A DNA stretch of 64,000 bases from Arthrobacter sp. S39 (GTDB taxonomy: Bacteria; Actinomycetota; Actinomycetes; Actinomycetales; Micrococcaceae): NCBI RefSeq assembly GCF_004320525.1, contig NZ_SIHX01000014.1:1-64000 (forward strand). Reading direction: 5' to 3'. Shown piece by piece: positions 33,868 through 43,663 of this stretch. The notes beneath the pieces are model-generated. The model made no database searches and was not told where the DNA came from. It saw only the letters and a program-made list of their open reading frames with translations. Each line of letters opens with the position of its first letter. Position 1 is the first letter of the stretch. A program made the translations under genes and the position numbers.

Positions 33868-34809
33868 TTAGTCCAGATCCGATTCATTGCCCTTGAGGAA
33901 CTTCATCTGAATGAAGGCCACCAGGGCGAGGATCACGAAGAGAATGACGGACAGGGCCGAGGCGTAGCCAAAATCCGATTCGCCAAAGGCCTTTTGATAG
34001 ATGTACATCTGAATGACGCGGGTGGCATTGACCGGGCCGCCGCCGGTGGTGACTGCGACGGTATCGAAGACCTGGAAGGACCCGATGACGGTAACTACCA
34101 GGACCAGCGTCAGGACCGGGCGCAGCAGCGGCATCGTAATACTCCAGAACGTCCTTGTTGGCGACGCTCCGTCCAGGGATGCCACTTCGTAGACATGGTG
34201 GGGGATGGCCTGGAGGCCGGCGAAGATGAGCAGCGCGGTGTAGCCCATGTGCTTCCAGACGTTGACGAAGGCGATGGTGGGGATGGCCCACTGTTCGCTC
34301 CCGAAGAAGGCCACGCGGGGAAGCCCCAGCCAGCTGATGATTTCGTTGACAATGCCCAGCTGGTAGTCCAGCATCCAGAACCAGAGCAGGGCTACGATCA
34401 CGTTTGCGACAAAGAATGGCAGCAGCAGCGCGCCACGGACAAAGGTTGACTTCGCCACCCGGTGCATGAGCAACGCCAGGCCCAGTGCGATGGCTGTCTG
34501 CAGGCCAATGTTGATGGCGACGTACTGGAGGGTTACGGCCATCGCGTTCCAGAAGAGCTCATCCTTGAAGATGGCCGTGTAGTTGGCGATGCCGATCCAT
34601 TCAGGCTCCCCGAGGATGCTGTATTCGGTGAAGCTCAGGTAGACGCCGCGGATGGTCGGGACCAGGCAAAAGGCAACGAGGCCGATCATGGCCGGGAGGA
34701 TAAACAACAGGGCGATCTTGAGGTCGCCCAGCTTGCGGAATCCGCCGCGTGGCTTCGGTGCCCCCGGCTGGACCGGGGCGGATCTTGTGTGCTTGGCAAG
34801 GGTGGTCAT
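33868..34809 (-). CDS. Sugar ABC transporter permease, MalF type
   Basis: A 313-residue permease with six helices, first gene of the alpha-galactoside operon. The EAA loop is YEVASLDGASPTRTFWSITMPLLRP (in parts, residues 208-232). GGPVNATRVIQMYIYQKAF follows in the usual place. GGAAAGGG precedes the ATG. The divergent promoter region carries two LacI-type operator candidates. Confidence 0.9.
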   Translation of the reverse strand: MTTLAKHTRSAPVQPGAPKPRGGFRKLGDLKIALLFILPAMIGLVAFCLVPTIRGVYLSFTEYSILGEPEWIGIANYTAIFKDELFWNAMAVTLQYVAINIGLQTAIALGLALLMHRVAKSTFVRGALLLPFFVANVIVALLWFWMLDYQLGIVNEIISWLGLPRVAFFGSEQWAIPTIAFVNVWKHMGYTALLIFAGLQAIPHHVYEVASLDGASPTRTFWSITMPLLRPVLTLVLVVTVIGSFQVFDTVAVTTGGGPVNATRVIQMYIYQKAFGESDFGYASALSVILFVILALVAFIQMKFLKGNESDLD

Positions 34810-34853
34810 CGTCGACCCTTTCCTGACTGTGATGTGGATAACAACTGATGAGA

Positions 34854-34871
34854 AATCTACACGAGTAGATT
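34854..34871. promoter_or_regulatory. LacI-type operator candidate 1 of the galactoside operon
   Basis: AATCTACACGAGTAGATT is an inverted repeat of AATCTAC and GTAGATT around a 4-nt centre, 45-62 bp upstream of the MalF-type gene. It shares CGAGTAGAT with a second site 77 bp away. Confidence 0.5.
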
Positions 34872-34930
34872 GAGGGTGGCAAGTGTTATTTTTCGTGGTG
34901 CGATTCAGGGTATTTATCCAGCAACTTTGC

Positions 34931-34961
34931 TATTGACTCGAGTAGATCTGGGTGGAACACT
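34931..34961 (+). promoter_or_regulatory. Promoter and operator candidate 2 of the oxidoreductase gene
   Basis: TTGACT (34933-34938) and AACACT (34956-34961) have a 17-bp spacer. The -35 element runs into GACTCGAGTAGATCT, which repeats the CGAGTAGAT half of operator 1. Binding here would block this promoter. Confidence 0.4.
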
Positions 34962-35022
34962 GGGAACCCTCATGGACAGCGCTTGCCCGGCGCCCCCACA
35001 GCATCCACGGAAAAGAGAGACA

Positions 35023-36225
35023 GTGACGTTTTCAATCGGCGTAGTAGGAGTCGGTCAGTTCGGCGGCCAGTTCGCCCACCTCTTTCATCTGCACCCCGGC
35101 GTCAGCGACGTCTATGTGGTGGATGAGCTTCCTCAACGGGCAGCTGAGGCGGTGGACCGCTACCACCTGGCCGGTTCGAAGGCGAGCTTCGAGGACCTCC
35201 TGGCTTCTGACGTCGACGCCGTTGCCATCTTCACCCAGCGCTGGACGCACGGTCCGCTGGTGGAGCAGGCGCTCCGGGCCGGAAAGCACGTCTACTCAGC
35301 TGTCCCCATGGCCATCTCCGAAGAGGAAATCGCCCGGATCATCGATGCAGTCCGTGAAACAGGCCTGGTCTACATGATGGGGGAGACCAGCTACTACAAC
35401 CCCGCCACCGTCTATGCGCGCAAGCAGCACGCGGCCGGCAGCTTCGGCCGGATTTTCTACTCCGAAGGCGACTACGTCCACGACATGGACCTGGGCTTCT
35501 ATGACGCCTACCAATACAGCGGCGGCGACCGCTGGAAGGAAACTGCCAGCTACCCGCCGATGCTGTACCCGACGCACGCTGTCGGCGGCGTGCTGGGCGC
35601 AGTCCCCGCCCACGCGGTCAGCGTCAGCTGCGTCGGAGTCAAGGATGACCGCAACGACGGCGTCTTCGACAAGGAAGTCAGCATGTTCGGCAACGACTTC
35701 TCCAACGCCACCGCCCTCTTTGAACTCAACGACGGCGGCGTGATGCGCACCAACGAGATGCGCCGCGTGGGCTACCCGTCCCACATCCGGGAGTCGCGGT
35801 TCCGGTTCTTCGGCACGGAGGCCAGCTTTGAACAGCTCGCGAAGGTGACTGTCTGGCAGGACAAGGAAAACGTCCACGACATTTCAGAGCAGTTCGAGGC
35901 CCGGCCCAGCATGTCCCTGGATGACCCCTCCCTCGCCAACGTTGCCCCGGAACTGAGGGATGCCTTTGTCTCCGGGCTCTCGCCGGTGCACGACGCCGAC
36001 CGGCTGCCGGACGAGTTCCGCGGCGCACCCAACGGCCACGAGGGAAGCCACCACTTCCTGGTGGACGACTTCGTCACTGCCGTCAACAACGGAACGCTGC
36101 CGCCGGTCAACGCCTGGGTTGCCGCCCGGTTCACGCTGCCGGGCATCGTGGCGCACGAGTCTGCCCTCCGCGGCGGAGAGCGGCTGCCCATCCGCGACTT
36201 TGGCGACGCCCCGGGGAACCGATAG
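35023..36225 (+). CDS. Gfo/Idh/MocA family oxidoreductase
   Basis: A 400-residue NAD(P)-dependent sugar oxidoreductase. The Rossmann start FSIGVVGVGQFGGQFA and AGKHVYSAVPMAISEEE near residue 90 are typical. The frame is open to 34870, but that part overlaps the promoter; the GTG at 35023 lies right at the Rossmann strand and has a purine-rich AAAAGAGAGA before it. Divergence from the sugar importer with shared operators suggests it oxidises or modifies a sugar of the same pathway. It is followed by a LacI regulator 14 nt later. Confidence 0.85.
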   Translation: MTFSIGVVGVGQFGGQFAHLFHLHPGVSDVYVVDELPQRAAEAVDRYHLAGSKASFEDLLASDVDAVAIFTQRWTHGPLVEQALRAGKHVYSAVPMAISEEEIARIIDAVRETGLVYMMGETSYYNPATVYARKQHAAGSFGRIFYSEGDYVHDMDLGFYDAYQYSGGDRWKETASYPPMLYPTHAVGGVLGAVPAHAVSVSCVGVKDDRNDGVFDKEVSMFGNDFSNATALFELNDGGVMRTNEMRRVGYPSHIRESRFRFFGTEASFEQLAKVTVWQDKENVHDISEQFEARPSMSLDDPSLANVAPELRDAFVSGLSPVHDADRLPDEFRGAPNGHEGSHHFLVDDFVTAVNNGTLPPVNAWVAARFTLPGIVAHESALRGGERLPIRDFGDAPGNR

Positions 36226-36239
36226 CTAGCATGTACACC

Positions 36240-37259
36240 ATGACGACTCCAGCAGTGCAGGCCCCGCGCGGCCCGGTGACCCGCAAGGACGTTGCCCGGT
36301 ACGCGGGCGTCAGCACCGCCGTCGTCAGCTACGTGGTCAACGGCGGGCCCAAGAAAGTGGCACCCGCCACCGAGGCGAAGGTCCAGGACGCCATCCGCGT
36401 CCTGGGCTACCGTCCCAACGCCGCGGCAAGGGCCCTGAAACTGGGATCCAGTGAGACGCTGGGCCTGGTCGTCCCGGACATTTCCAACCCCTTCTTCGCT
36501 CTCTTCTCCCACGCGGTGGAGGATGCAGCCGCAGCTCTCGGCTACGCCCTGGTGCTCAGCAACTCGGACGGGAACCTGGCCAAGGAGCGGCGGAACATCC
36601 GAAACCTCGCGGCCCGGCAGGTGGACGGGGTGCTGCTGGCCAGTGTTCTCTTTGAACCAGATCTGGAGGTCCTGGAAACGGCAGACATCCCGTCGGTGCT
36701 GCTGAACCAGGAACGGGATGCCCCCGGTTTCAACAGCATCGGCGTGGACCTGGCGGCAGGCGCCCGGATGGCCGTGGAGCACCTGATTGGCCACGGCCAC
36801 ACCAATATCGGCCTGGCGATGGGCACCAACGTCTCCGGCAGCACCGATGGCCGTGAAGTGGGCTGGCGGGAGGCGCTGCAGCATGCGGGCCTCCCGGAAG
36901 GACCCATCGTGTACAGCGAATTCACCAGGCCCGGCGGTTACGTTGCCGGGCAGCGCCTGCTGGCATCGGTCAACCGGCCCACGGCAATTTTCGCCACGTC
37001 GGATATGCAGGCGATCGGCCTGCTGCGGGCTGTGCATGAGGCCGGCCTGGCAGTGCCCGGCCAGATCGCGGTGGCGTCCTTCGACGGTTCCGTTGAGGCC
37101 GAATACTCCTGGCCGCCGCTGACCACGGTCGAGCAACCAGTGGCCGAAATGGCCGAAGCCGCTGTTGCGGCACTGGTGGGCGCCCGACGCGGCGAGGAGC
37201 CCCGGCACCGGATCTTCGCCACCAAGCTGCACGTCCGCCAGTCGTGCGGGTGCCCCTGA
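36240..37259 (+). CDS. LacI family transcriptional regulator
   Basis: A 339-residue LacI/GalR repressor. The headpiece VTRKDVARYAGVSTAVVSYV is at residues 14-33, the hinge AARALKLGSSETLGLV follows at about 60-75, then a periplasmic-binding-type sensor with DISNPFFA and a C-terminal LTTVEQP. It is the best candidate to bind the CGAGTAGAT operators 1.3 kb upstream. An ATG at 36231 is in frame too, but TAGCAT ends 7 nt before the ATG at 36240, so the leaderless start is preferred. Confidence 0.9.
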   Translation: MTTPAVQAPRGPVTRKDVARYAGVSTAVVSYVVNGGPKKVAPATEAKVQDAIRVLGYRPNAAARALKLGSSETLGLVVPDISNPFFALFSHAVEDAAAALGYALVLSNSDGNLAKERRNIRNLAARQVDGVLLASVLFEPDLEVLETADIPSVLLNQERDAPGFNSIGVDLAAGARMAVEHLIGHGHTNIGLAMGTNVSGSTDGREVGWREALQHAGLPEGPIVYSEFTRPGGYVAGQRLLASVNRPTAIFATSDMQAIGLLRAVHEAGLAVPGQIAVASFDGSVEAEYSWPPLTTVEQPVAEMAEAAVAALVGARRGEEPRHRIFATKLHVRQSCGCP

Positions 37260-37277
37260 AAGAGGGCTGCCGGTTCG

Positions 37278-38063
37278 TTAGCCGGCGATCCGGACCTTCC
37301 CGGTCCGCTCGCCCAGGATCCGCTGGGCTTCGGCGCTGAGGCCGGCATCGCTGATGACCTCGTCCGCCTCGTCCAGGGCCGCGATGGTGCTGATGCCCAG
37401 CATGCCCCACTTGGTGTGGTCCGCCAGCACGACGACGTTGCGCGCCGCTGCCACAAAGGCACGGTCCGTCTCGGCCTCCAGCAGGTTGGGGGTGGTGAAT
37501 CCGGCGTCGGCGTCCATGCCGTGCACGCCCAGGAACAGCACGTCCAGGTGCAGCTGCTTCAAGGCCGCCGTCGCAATGGGTCCAACCAGGGCGTCCGACG
37601 GCGTGCGTTCGCCGCCGATGAGGATCACCGTGGATCCGTACCTGCCTGAACCGGCCGAGGCGCCGTGATGGAAAAGATCGGCGATGCGCACCGAGTTGGT
37701 GACCACGGTGATCCGCGGACCGTTGACCAGTTCCTTGGCCAGAGCCCACGTGGTGGTCCCGGCGCTGAGCCCCACGGCCATGCCTTCGTGTACCAGTCCG
37801 GCCGCCTCCAGAGCGATCGCCTTCTTCTCGGCAGTCAGCTGGGTGGACTTGAGCTCGAAGCCCGGTTCGTGAGTGCTGACGTCGCCGGGGATTTTGGCAC
37901 CGCCATGGATGCGCTCCAGCCGGCCGCCTTCCTCCAGCAATTCAATGTCCCGGCGCACGGTCATCAGCGAAACACCCAACTGCTGCGCCAAGTCGGACAC
38001 ACGAACAACCCGCTCGCGCTGGACAGCATCCACAATCGCCTGATGACGTGCAGCGGGGAGCAT
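37278..38063 (-). CDS. DeoR family transcriptional regulator of sugar metabolism
   Basis: A 261-residue DeoR-type repressor. The N-terminal winged helix has RHQAIVDAVQRERVVRVSDLA (in part) and VSLMTVRRDIELLEEGGRLERIHGGA (in parts, residues 30-56). The C-terminal sugar phosphate-binding domain has GLSAGTTTWALA, VVTNS and DHTKWG. It converges on the LacI gene with 18 bp between. Its targets are not evident from the window. Confidence 0.88.
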   Translation of the reverse strand: MLPAARHQAIVDAVQRERVVRVSDLAQQLGVSLMTVRRDIELLEEGGRLERIHGGAKIPGDVSTHEPGFELKSTQLTAEKKAIALEAAGLVHEGMAVGLSAGTTTWALAKELVNGPRITVVTNSVRIADLFHHGASAGSGRYGSTVILIGGERTPSDALVGPIATAALKQLHLDVLFLGVHGMDADAGFTTPNLLEAETDRAFVAAARNVVVLADHTKWGMLGISTIAALDEADEVISDAGLSAEAQRILGERTGKVRIAG

Positions 38064-38150
38064 CTAAAACATTCCTTAAAGCCAGCGGACAGGGGCTGCA
38101 CCAAGTCTAGGGGCATCGCACCCGGCATGCGGCGATTGAGGCACTAGGCA

Positions 38151-38223
38151 GGGAAGGTCGGTTATCCGGAAGCGTGCGTCAGAGCGAGGTACGAGCAGCA
38201 CGCGGAGGATGACCGACCTTCCC
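38151..38223. other. Nested stem-loop downstream of acs
   Basis: GGGAAGGTCGGT (38151-38162) pairs perfectly with ACCGACCTTCCC (38212-38223). Inside, GCGTGC (38172-38177) pairs with GCACGC (38198-38203). The structure begins 14 nt after the acs stop on the minus strand. It may be a complex terminator, a 3'-UTR-derived small RNA or a repeat element. Confidence 0.6.
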
Positions 38224-38236
38224 TGTCGGAGGAGAG

Positions 38237-40249
38237 CTACTTCCGCAGGGACGCCGCGATCTGGGCCATGACGGTGTTGTCGGCCAGGGTCGTGGCGTCG
38301 CCTACTTCGCGTCCTTCTGCGACGTCCTTGAGGAGGCGGCGCATGATTTTGCCGGAGCGGGTTTTCGGTAGCTCCGGGACCACGAGGATGGTTTTGGGCT
38401 TGGCGATCGGGCCGATTTCCTTGCCCACGTGGTTACGGAGGTCCTGGATGATCTGGTCGCCGGAGTCCACGGCGTCGCCGCGGAGGATGACGAACGCGAC
38501 GACGGACTGGCCGGTCGTCTCGTCCGCGGCACCCACGACGGCTGCTTCGGCCACGGACGGGTGCGACACCAGGGCGGATTCGATCTCGGTGGTGGAGAGC
38601 CGGTGCCCGGAGACGTTCATGACGTCATCCACCCGGCCCAGGAGCCAGATGTCACCGTCCTCGTCCTTCTTGGCGCCGTCGCCGGCGAAGTACATGGCCT
38701 CGAAGCGGGACCAGTAGGTGTCCTTGAAGCGTTCCGGGTCACCCCAGATGCCGCGGAGCATGGCGGGCCAGGGCTCGCGGATCACCAGGAAGCCGCCGTG
38801 GCCGTTGGGCACGGACTCGCCGAGTTCGTCGACGACGTCCACGGCGATGCCGGGCAGCGGCACCTGGGCGGAGCCGGGTTTGGTGGCCGTGACGCCGGGG
38901 AGCGGGGCGATCATCTGGGCGCCGGTTTCGGTCTGCCACCAGGTGTCCACGATGGGTGCCTTGTTGCCGCCGATGACGTCCCGGTACCACATCCACGCCT
39001 CGGGGTTGATGGATTCGCCCACCGAACCGAGCACGCGCAGGGAGGTGAGGTCGTACTTGTCCGGGATGTCCCGGCCCCACTTCATGAACGTCCGGATCGC
39101 GGTGGGTGCGGTGTAGAGGATGGAGACCTTGTACTTCTCGATGATCTCCCACCAGCGGCCCTGGTGCGGGGAATCCGGGGTGCCTTCGTACATGACCTGG
39201 GTGGCGCCGTTGATGAGCGGGGCGTAGGCGACGTAGGAGTGGCCGGTGACCCAGCCGACGTCGGCCGTGCACCAGTAGACGTCCGTCTCGGGGTGCAGGT
39301 CGAACACGGCCTTGTGGGTGTAGGCGCCCTGGGTGAGGTAGCCGCCGGTGGTGTGCAGGATGCCCTTGGGCTTGCCGGTGGTCCCGGAGGTGTAGAGGAT
39401 GAACAGCGGGTGCTCGGAGTCATGCCCGACGGCGGTGTGCTGGGTGGAGGCGGCCCCGACGGTGTCGTCCCACCACTGGTCCCGGCCTTCGTGCCAGTCC
39501 ACGTCCTGGCCGTTGCGCTTGACCACCACAACGTTCTGGACCGTGTGCCCGCCTTCGCGGGAGAGGGCGTCGTCGACGGCGGTTTTCAGGGCGCTGGGCT
39601 TGCCGCGGCGGTAGGTGCCGTCGGCGGTGACCACCAGCTTGGCTTCGGCGTCGTCGATCCGGGAGCGCAGGGCGTCCGCGGAGAACCCGCCGAACACCAC
39701 GGAGTGCACGGCCCCGATGCGGGCGCAGGCCAGCAGCGTGATCACCGCTTCCGGGATCATGGGCAGGTAGACGGCCACCCGGTCGCCCTTGGCGACGCCG
39801 AGGGATTCGAAGGCGTTGGCGGCCTTCTTCACTTCCTCGGTGAGCTGGGCGTAGGTGTAGGTGCGGGTGTCGCCGGGTTCGCCTTCGAAGTAGATGGCCA
39901 CCCGGTCCCCGAGACCGTTCTCGACGTGCCGGTCCAGGGCGTTGTAGGCGGCGTTGACCTCGCCGCCGACGAACCATTTCGCGAACGGCGGGTTGGACCA
40001 GTCCAGGGCCTGGGTGAAGTCCTTGGACCAGGTGAGCAGTTCACGGGCCTGCCGGGCCCAGAACGCGGGACGGTCGGCGTCGGCCTCCGCATAGTCGGCT
40101 GCTGTGACGACGGCGTCGGCAGCGAACTCGGGGGTCGGCGCAAACTTGCGGTTCTCGTGCAGCAGGTTTTCGAAGGCGTCGCCCTGCGCCTCGCCCTGCA
40201 CGGAAGCTGCGGGAGCGGTGGCGGTGGAGCCGGGAGTGTCCTGGGACAT
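38237..40249 (-). CDS. acs: Acetyl-CoA synthetase (acetate--CoA ligase)
   Basis: A 670-residue AMP-forming ligase that activates acetate. The P-loop is [11 protein letters not shown] near residue 277, [13 protein letters not shown] and WWQTETG follow, and the C-terminal lid carries [11 protein letters not shown] with the Lys that is acetylated in other bacteria. The open frame includes five more codons, but TGAGGTTCACC places the ribosome site before the ATG at 40249. A Crp-like site lies 155 bp upstream. Confidence 0.95.
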   Translation of the reverse strand: MSQDTPGSTATAPAASVQGEAQGDAFENLLHENRKFAPTPEFAADAVVTAADYAEADADRPAFWARQARELLTWSKDFTQALDWSNPPFAKWFVGGEVNAAYNALDRHVENGLGDRVAIYFEGEPGDTRTYTYAQLTEEVKKAANAFESLGVAKGDRVAVYLPMIPEAVITLLACARIGAVHSVVFGGFSADALRSRIDDAEAKLVVTADGTYRRGKPSALKTAVDDALSREGGHTVQNVVVVKRNGQDVDWHEGRDQWWDDTVGAASTQHTAVGHDSEHPLFILYTSGTTGKPKGILHTTGGYLTQGAYTHKAVFDLHPETDVYWCTADVGWVTGHSYVAYAPLINGATQVMYEGTPDSPHQGRWWEIIEKYKVSILYTAPTAIRTFMKWGRDIPDKYDLTSLRVLGSVGESINPEAWMWYRDVIGGNKAPIVDTWWQTETGAQMIAPLPGVTATKPGSAQVPLPGIAVDVVDELGESVPNGHGGFLVIREPWPAMLRGIWGDPERFKDTYWSRFEAMYFAGDGAKKDEDGDIWLLGRVDDVMNVSGHRLSTTEIESALVSHPSVAEAAVVGAADETTGQSVVAFVILRGDAVDSGDQIIQDLRNHVGKEIGPIAKPKTILVVPELPKTRSGKIMRRLLKDVAEGREVGDATTLADNTVMAQIAASLRK

Positions 40250-40668
40250 GGTGAACCTCATCATTCATCGATCTTTGTTGCGCGGCGTGTACCGTTGCCG
40301 GGCCGTGCCCCACCGCTTTTGCGCGGCATTGGGCAAGGGCCGATCACGGGCCTTCCGCAAAGAGCTGTTCCGAAATCAAGACTAATGCTTGAGCGGGCGG
40401 CAGTGTGCGCCCTGTCACAGAGGCGCCCGCGAGCGGCGTTTATTAAGCGGTGAATGGTTTTGCGGGCCAGCCCCGGACGCCACGCAGGCACTCCTCCGGC
40501 TAGTGATAGCCAATGCTGTTGACTAGGCTGAGATTGAATTGTGACTTTCGACGGAGCCGTCCGGCAGGGTAACCGCGTTGCGTGCGACCCGGCCGGATGG
40601 AGCTTCCAGACGGCACGCATTTTGGGACTGGAAAGTCTTTCGGTGCCGCCACGCTAAGGAGAAACAGA
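40250..40668. other. Divergent intergenic region acs / membrane protein
   Basis: These 419 bases have no credible gene. They contain a Crp-like site (40404-40419), a TCAAG-N7-CTTGA inverted repeat near 40376-40392, and on the right TTGACT (near 40513) as a possible -35 element for the membrane protein gene. AAGGAG lies just before that gene. Confidence 0.5.
40404..40419. promoter_or_regulatory. Crp/GlxR-like binding site upstream of acs
   Basis: TGTGCGCCCTGTCACA matches TGTGA-N6-TCACA with one mismatch. acs genes are common Crp targets, and a GlxR-type Crp is encoded at 23690-24367. Confidence 0.5.
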
Positions 40669-42075
40669 ATGAACCAGCAAAGCTTCGGCCAGAATTCCGG
40701 CCGTGCAACAGCGGCCGGACCTAATGGCCCGTCCGGGAGCAGCGCGGGGACAGGCCAGCCGGCGCCGGCAACAGGCAAGCCGGGCTCCCGCCACCAGGCC
40801 GTCCTGGGGCACTTCACCGTACGCGACCTCGCCGTCTTCGCCGCCACCCTCATTCTTTTCGTCACCTCCCTGCTGCCGGTCTTCCTGACCCGCTTCAATC
40901 TCTGGAATGCAGGCAACCTGTTCTTCCTGGGCCTGGGAATCGTCCTGCCGCTCATCGTCAGCGCACTGTTCGCAGCCCGCCGGCTCGCGCCCGCCACGAA
41001 GGTCCGGATCGGATCGCTGTCCATCGACCAGTTTGCGTCCGTAGTGGCGTCCTTCGCGCTGGCCTTCTTCTTCATCTCCGTGGCCGGTGACTACCACCCT
41101 GCGCTTCTTGCAGGGCTGATCGGCTCCATTGTGCTGTTTGCGGCCACCGTACTGGGCCGGTTCATTCCCTACTTCGCCAGCGACTTCGAGGGCCGCGCGG
41201 AGACCCCCGCCCATGTGGTCGCCCGTGAGTCCGCCGTTCCGCTGCCGAAACCGCACACGCCCAAGGCCCCGAAGGAATCCAAGGCCGCTGCGGCCGGCCC
41301 GGCCGTTGCCGGTGCTCATGGCGCTGCCGTGACCGGCTCCGCTGCCGGGGCGGCAGGTGTCGCCGCAGGCTCGGCCGCTGCCGCCGGTTCCGGTGCCTCC
41401 GCCAGCTTCCAGCCGGCCGGGTCGACGCCGGGAATGTCGCCTTTTGCGCCTTCCCCGCAGACTTTTGAAGAAGCCAAGCCCGCTCCTGCGGCGCAGGCCG
41501 CAGAGCCCACGCCTTCCCAGTTGCCTCAGCCCGTCCAGGACGCACAGCCGGCCGATGTGGCTAACGCGGCACCGTCCGCCCAGTCCGCGCAGCCCGCCCC
41601 GTCAGCCCCGGCTGAGGCGGCCGCCGTGTCATCGGCGCCGGAAGTATCCGAATGGCCCGCCGAGGGTGACTTTGGGCCCCCGACCCAGGCAGCCGACGTC
41701 GTGACTCCCGCCGCGGCGGCCGCAGCCGACGAAACCCCGGCAGGCAAAACCCCGGCAGCCGCGCAGGCCCGCCAGGAGCCCATCGCGGCCACCGCCGTCC
41801 ACCAGCAAGTGAGGCGGGAAGAACCCATCGGCGCCACAGTGGATCCGGCCAGCCGCCCGGAGGAATCGGACGAGCAGCCGGTCCACGAGGCCTTCTGGTT
41901 CGCCGTCGCCCAGCACCGGACCGCCGTTGACCCCCGGACAGGTGCCCCCGCCTTCGTCATTGAACCGGGCGGCTGGGTCCTGGCCCTCGAGGACCGTGGC
42001 CATGAATTCCTGGTCCAGCACACCGACGGCCGCGTGGGTGTGCTGCGCGACCTGAGCAACATCGAGCGCGGCTAG
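40669..42075 (+). CDS. Membrane protein with Ala/Pro-rich linker, unknown function
   Basis: A 468-residue protein that I do not recognise as a named family. After a polar Gly/Gln/Ser-rich head, residues 50-170 hold four membrane helices ([20 protein letters not shown] and others). Residues 180-400 are a low-complexity Ala/Pro/Glu linker. The last 65 residues form a compact conserved-looking domain ([40 protein letters not shown]). AAGGAG is 7 nt before the ATG at 40669. nth starts 8 nt downstream. A tether that presents the C-terminal domain at the membrane is a guess. Confidence 0.75.
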   Translation: MNQQSFGQNSGRATAAGPNGPSGSSAGTGQPAPATGKPGSRHQAVLGHFTVRDLAVFAATLILFVTSLLPVFLTRFNLWNAGNLFFLGLGIVLPLIVSALFAARRLAPATKVRIGSLSIDQFASVVASFALAFFFISVAGDYHPALLAGLIGSIVLFAATVLGRFIPYFASDFEGRAETPAHVVARESAVPLPKPHTPKAPKESKAAAAGPAVAGAHGAAVTGSAAGAAGVAAGSAAAAGSGASASFQPAGSTPGMSPFAPSPQTFEEAKPAPAAQAAEPTPSQLPQPVQDAQPADVANAAPSAQSAQPAPSAPAEAAAVSSAPEVSEWPAEGDFGPPTQAADVVTPAAAAAADETPAGKTPAAAQARQEPIAATAVHQQVRREEPIGATVDPASRPEESDEQPVHEAFWFAVAQHRTAVDPRTGAPAFVIEPGGWVLALEDRGHEFLVQHTDGRVGVLRDLSNIERG

Positions 42076-42083
42076 CCGGGCCG

Positions 42084-42974
42084 GTGGCCACGTCACGAAC
42101 TCCGAGGACGGGCGCGGCCCGGACTGCCGGAGCAGCCGCACCTGCGGGAGCCACATCCCGGGCGGCAGCAGCCGCGCCCGGTCCCAGGGTTTCCTCCGAG
42201 TCCCTGCTGGCCCTGAAGCGGCGTGCGCGGCGCATCAGCAAGGCCCTCGCGGAGAAGTACCCGTACGCCCATGCCGAGCTCGATTTCCGGAGCCCGTTTG
42301 AGCTGCTGGTGGCCACCGTCCTGTCCGCTCAGACCACCGACGTCACCGTCAACCAGATCACGCCTCTGCTGTTCGCGCGGTACCCCGACGCCCGCGCGAT
42401 GGCCGAGGCCGACCCCTCCGCGATGGAAGAAATCATCAAACCGACCGGGTTCTTCCGGGCCAAAACCCGGAGCCTGATCGCTTTGGGCACGCGGCTGGTG
42501 GACGAATACAACGGTGTGGTGCCCGGCAGGCTTGAGGACCTGGTGACCCTGCCGGGGGTGGGCCGCAAAACGGCGAACGTGGTGCTGGGCAACGCCTTCG
42601 GCGTCCCCGGGATCACGGTGGACACTCATTTCGGGCGGCTGGCGCGCCGCTTCGGCTGGACCCTGTCCGAGGATCCCGTCCAGATCGAGTTCGACGTCGC
42701 CGAGCTGTTCGAGCCACGCGACTGGACCATGCTCTCGCACCGGGTGGTGTTCCACGGGCGGCGGGTCTGCCATTCCCGGAAGCCTGCCTGCGGCGCCTGT
42801 CCGGTGGCAAACTGGTGCCCCAGCTACGGACTGGGCGAGACCGATCCCGCCAAGGCCGCCAAACTGCTGAAATACGAGCTCGCTCCCGGCAGCGAACCGC
42901 TCCTCGCCCAGTTGCTGGCCGAGACGGACCGCGCCGCGGAAATCCGGATTGAATCACAGAAGCGGGTTCCGTGA
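42084..42974 (+). CDS. nth: Endonuclease III
   Basis: A 296-residue DNA glycosylase/AP lyase for oxidised pyrimidines. The helix-hairpin-helix [12 protein letters not shown] carries the catalytic Lys, TVDTHFGRL carries the catalytic Asp, and the [4Fe-4S] cluster Cys are spaced C-x6-C-x2-C-x5-C in [17 protein letters not shown]. It starts with GTG at 42084 and has an Ala/Arg-rich extension of about 40 residues before the core. It overlaps the following Nudix gene by 4 bp, as in other actinobacteria. Confidence 0.95.
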   Translation: MATSRTPRTGAARTAGAAAPAGATSRAAAAAPGPRVSSESLLALKRRARRISKALAEKYPYAHAELDFRSPFELLVATVLSAQTTDVTVNQITPLLFARYPDARAMAEADPSAMEEIIKPTGFFRAKTRSLIALGTRLVDEYNGVVPGRLEDLVTLPGVGRKTANVVLGNAFGVPGITVDTHFGRLARRFGWTLSEDPVQIEFDVAELFEPRDWTMLSHRVVFHGRRVCHSRKPACGACPVANWCPSYGLGETDPAKAAKLLKYELAPGSEPLLAQLLAETDRAAEIRIESQKRVP

Positions 42975-43648
42975 GCGCCCGTCAGGACCTGCTCGACCTC
43001 GTACAGAGGACAGAATCCGGCAACGCCCCCGAGCCCGATGCCCTCTGGGCGGCGCTGACCGTGGACGAGAGCATCGCCCGCCGGGCCGCCGTACTGATGC
43101 TCTTTGGTGTCCTGGACACCGTCCCCGCCTCATCCGGCAAGCCGCTCGCCCCCGCAGACCTGGACGTCCTGCTGCTGGAGCGTGCGCACACGCTGGAGTC
43201 ACACCCCGGCCAGGTCGCCTTTCCGGGTGGCAGCATCGATCCCGGCGAAACACCCGTGGCTGCCGCGCTGCGCGAAGCTGAGGAAGAAACCGGGCTGGAC
43301 TCCGGCGGAGTGGAGGTCCTGGGCACGCTCCAGGAACTCGGGCTGGCCCGCAGCAACTTCCTGGTGACGCCCGTGCTGGGCTGGTGGGCCTCGCCGTCGC
43401 CGGTGCGGGTGGTGGACTACGGCGAATCCGCGCAGGTTTTCCGGATACCGGTCCGTGACCTGCTGGACCCGGACAACCGGGTCATGTCCACGGTCAGCCG
43501 GGGCGGGCGGACGTTCAACAGCCCTGCCTTTACCGTCAACGGGGTAGTAGTCTGGGGCTTCACGGGCATTGTGCTCACCGGGCTTTTTGAACAACTGGGC
43601 TGGGCCGTGCCCTGGGACCGGTCCCGCCTGCATGAGATCAGTATCTGA
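42971..43648 (+). CDS. Nudix hydrolase, CoA diphosphatase type (NudL/Rv3672c-like)
   Basis: A 225-residue Nudix protein. The CoA-specific signature precedes the Nudix box: [21 protein letters not shown] near residues 65-85. The box itself is [22 protein letters not shown] (in parts). It is predicted to split CoA into phosphopantetheine and 3',5'-ADP. It begins with GTG at 42971, overlapping the nth stop. Confidence 0.9.
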   Translation: MSARQDLLDLVQRTESGNAPEPDALWAALTVDESIARRAAVLMLFGVLDTVPASSGKPLAPADLDVLLLERAHTLESHPGQVAFPGGSIDPGETPVAAALREAEEETGLDSGGVEVLGTLQELGLARSNFLVTPVLGWWASPSPVRVVDYGESAQVFRIPVRDLLDPDNRVMSTVSRGGRTFNSPAFTVNGVVVWGFTGIVLTGLFEQLGWAVPWDRSRLHEISI

Positions 43649-43663
43649 CCGGCGCCGGGTAGA

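Noticed and set aside
38429-40453. Open frame of 674 codons on the plus strand
   Set aside because: It is the complement of acs, whose motifs are complete; the frame is a codon-bias artefact.
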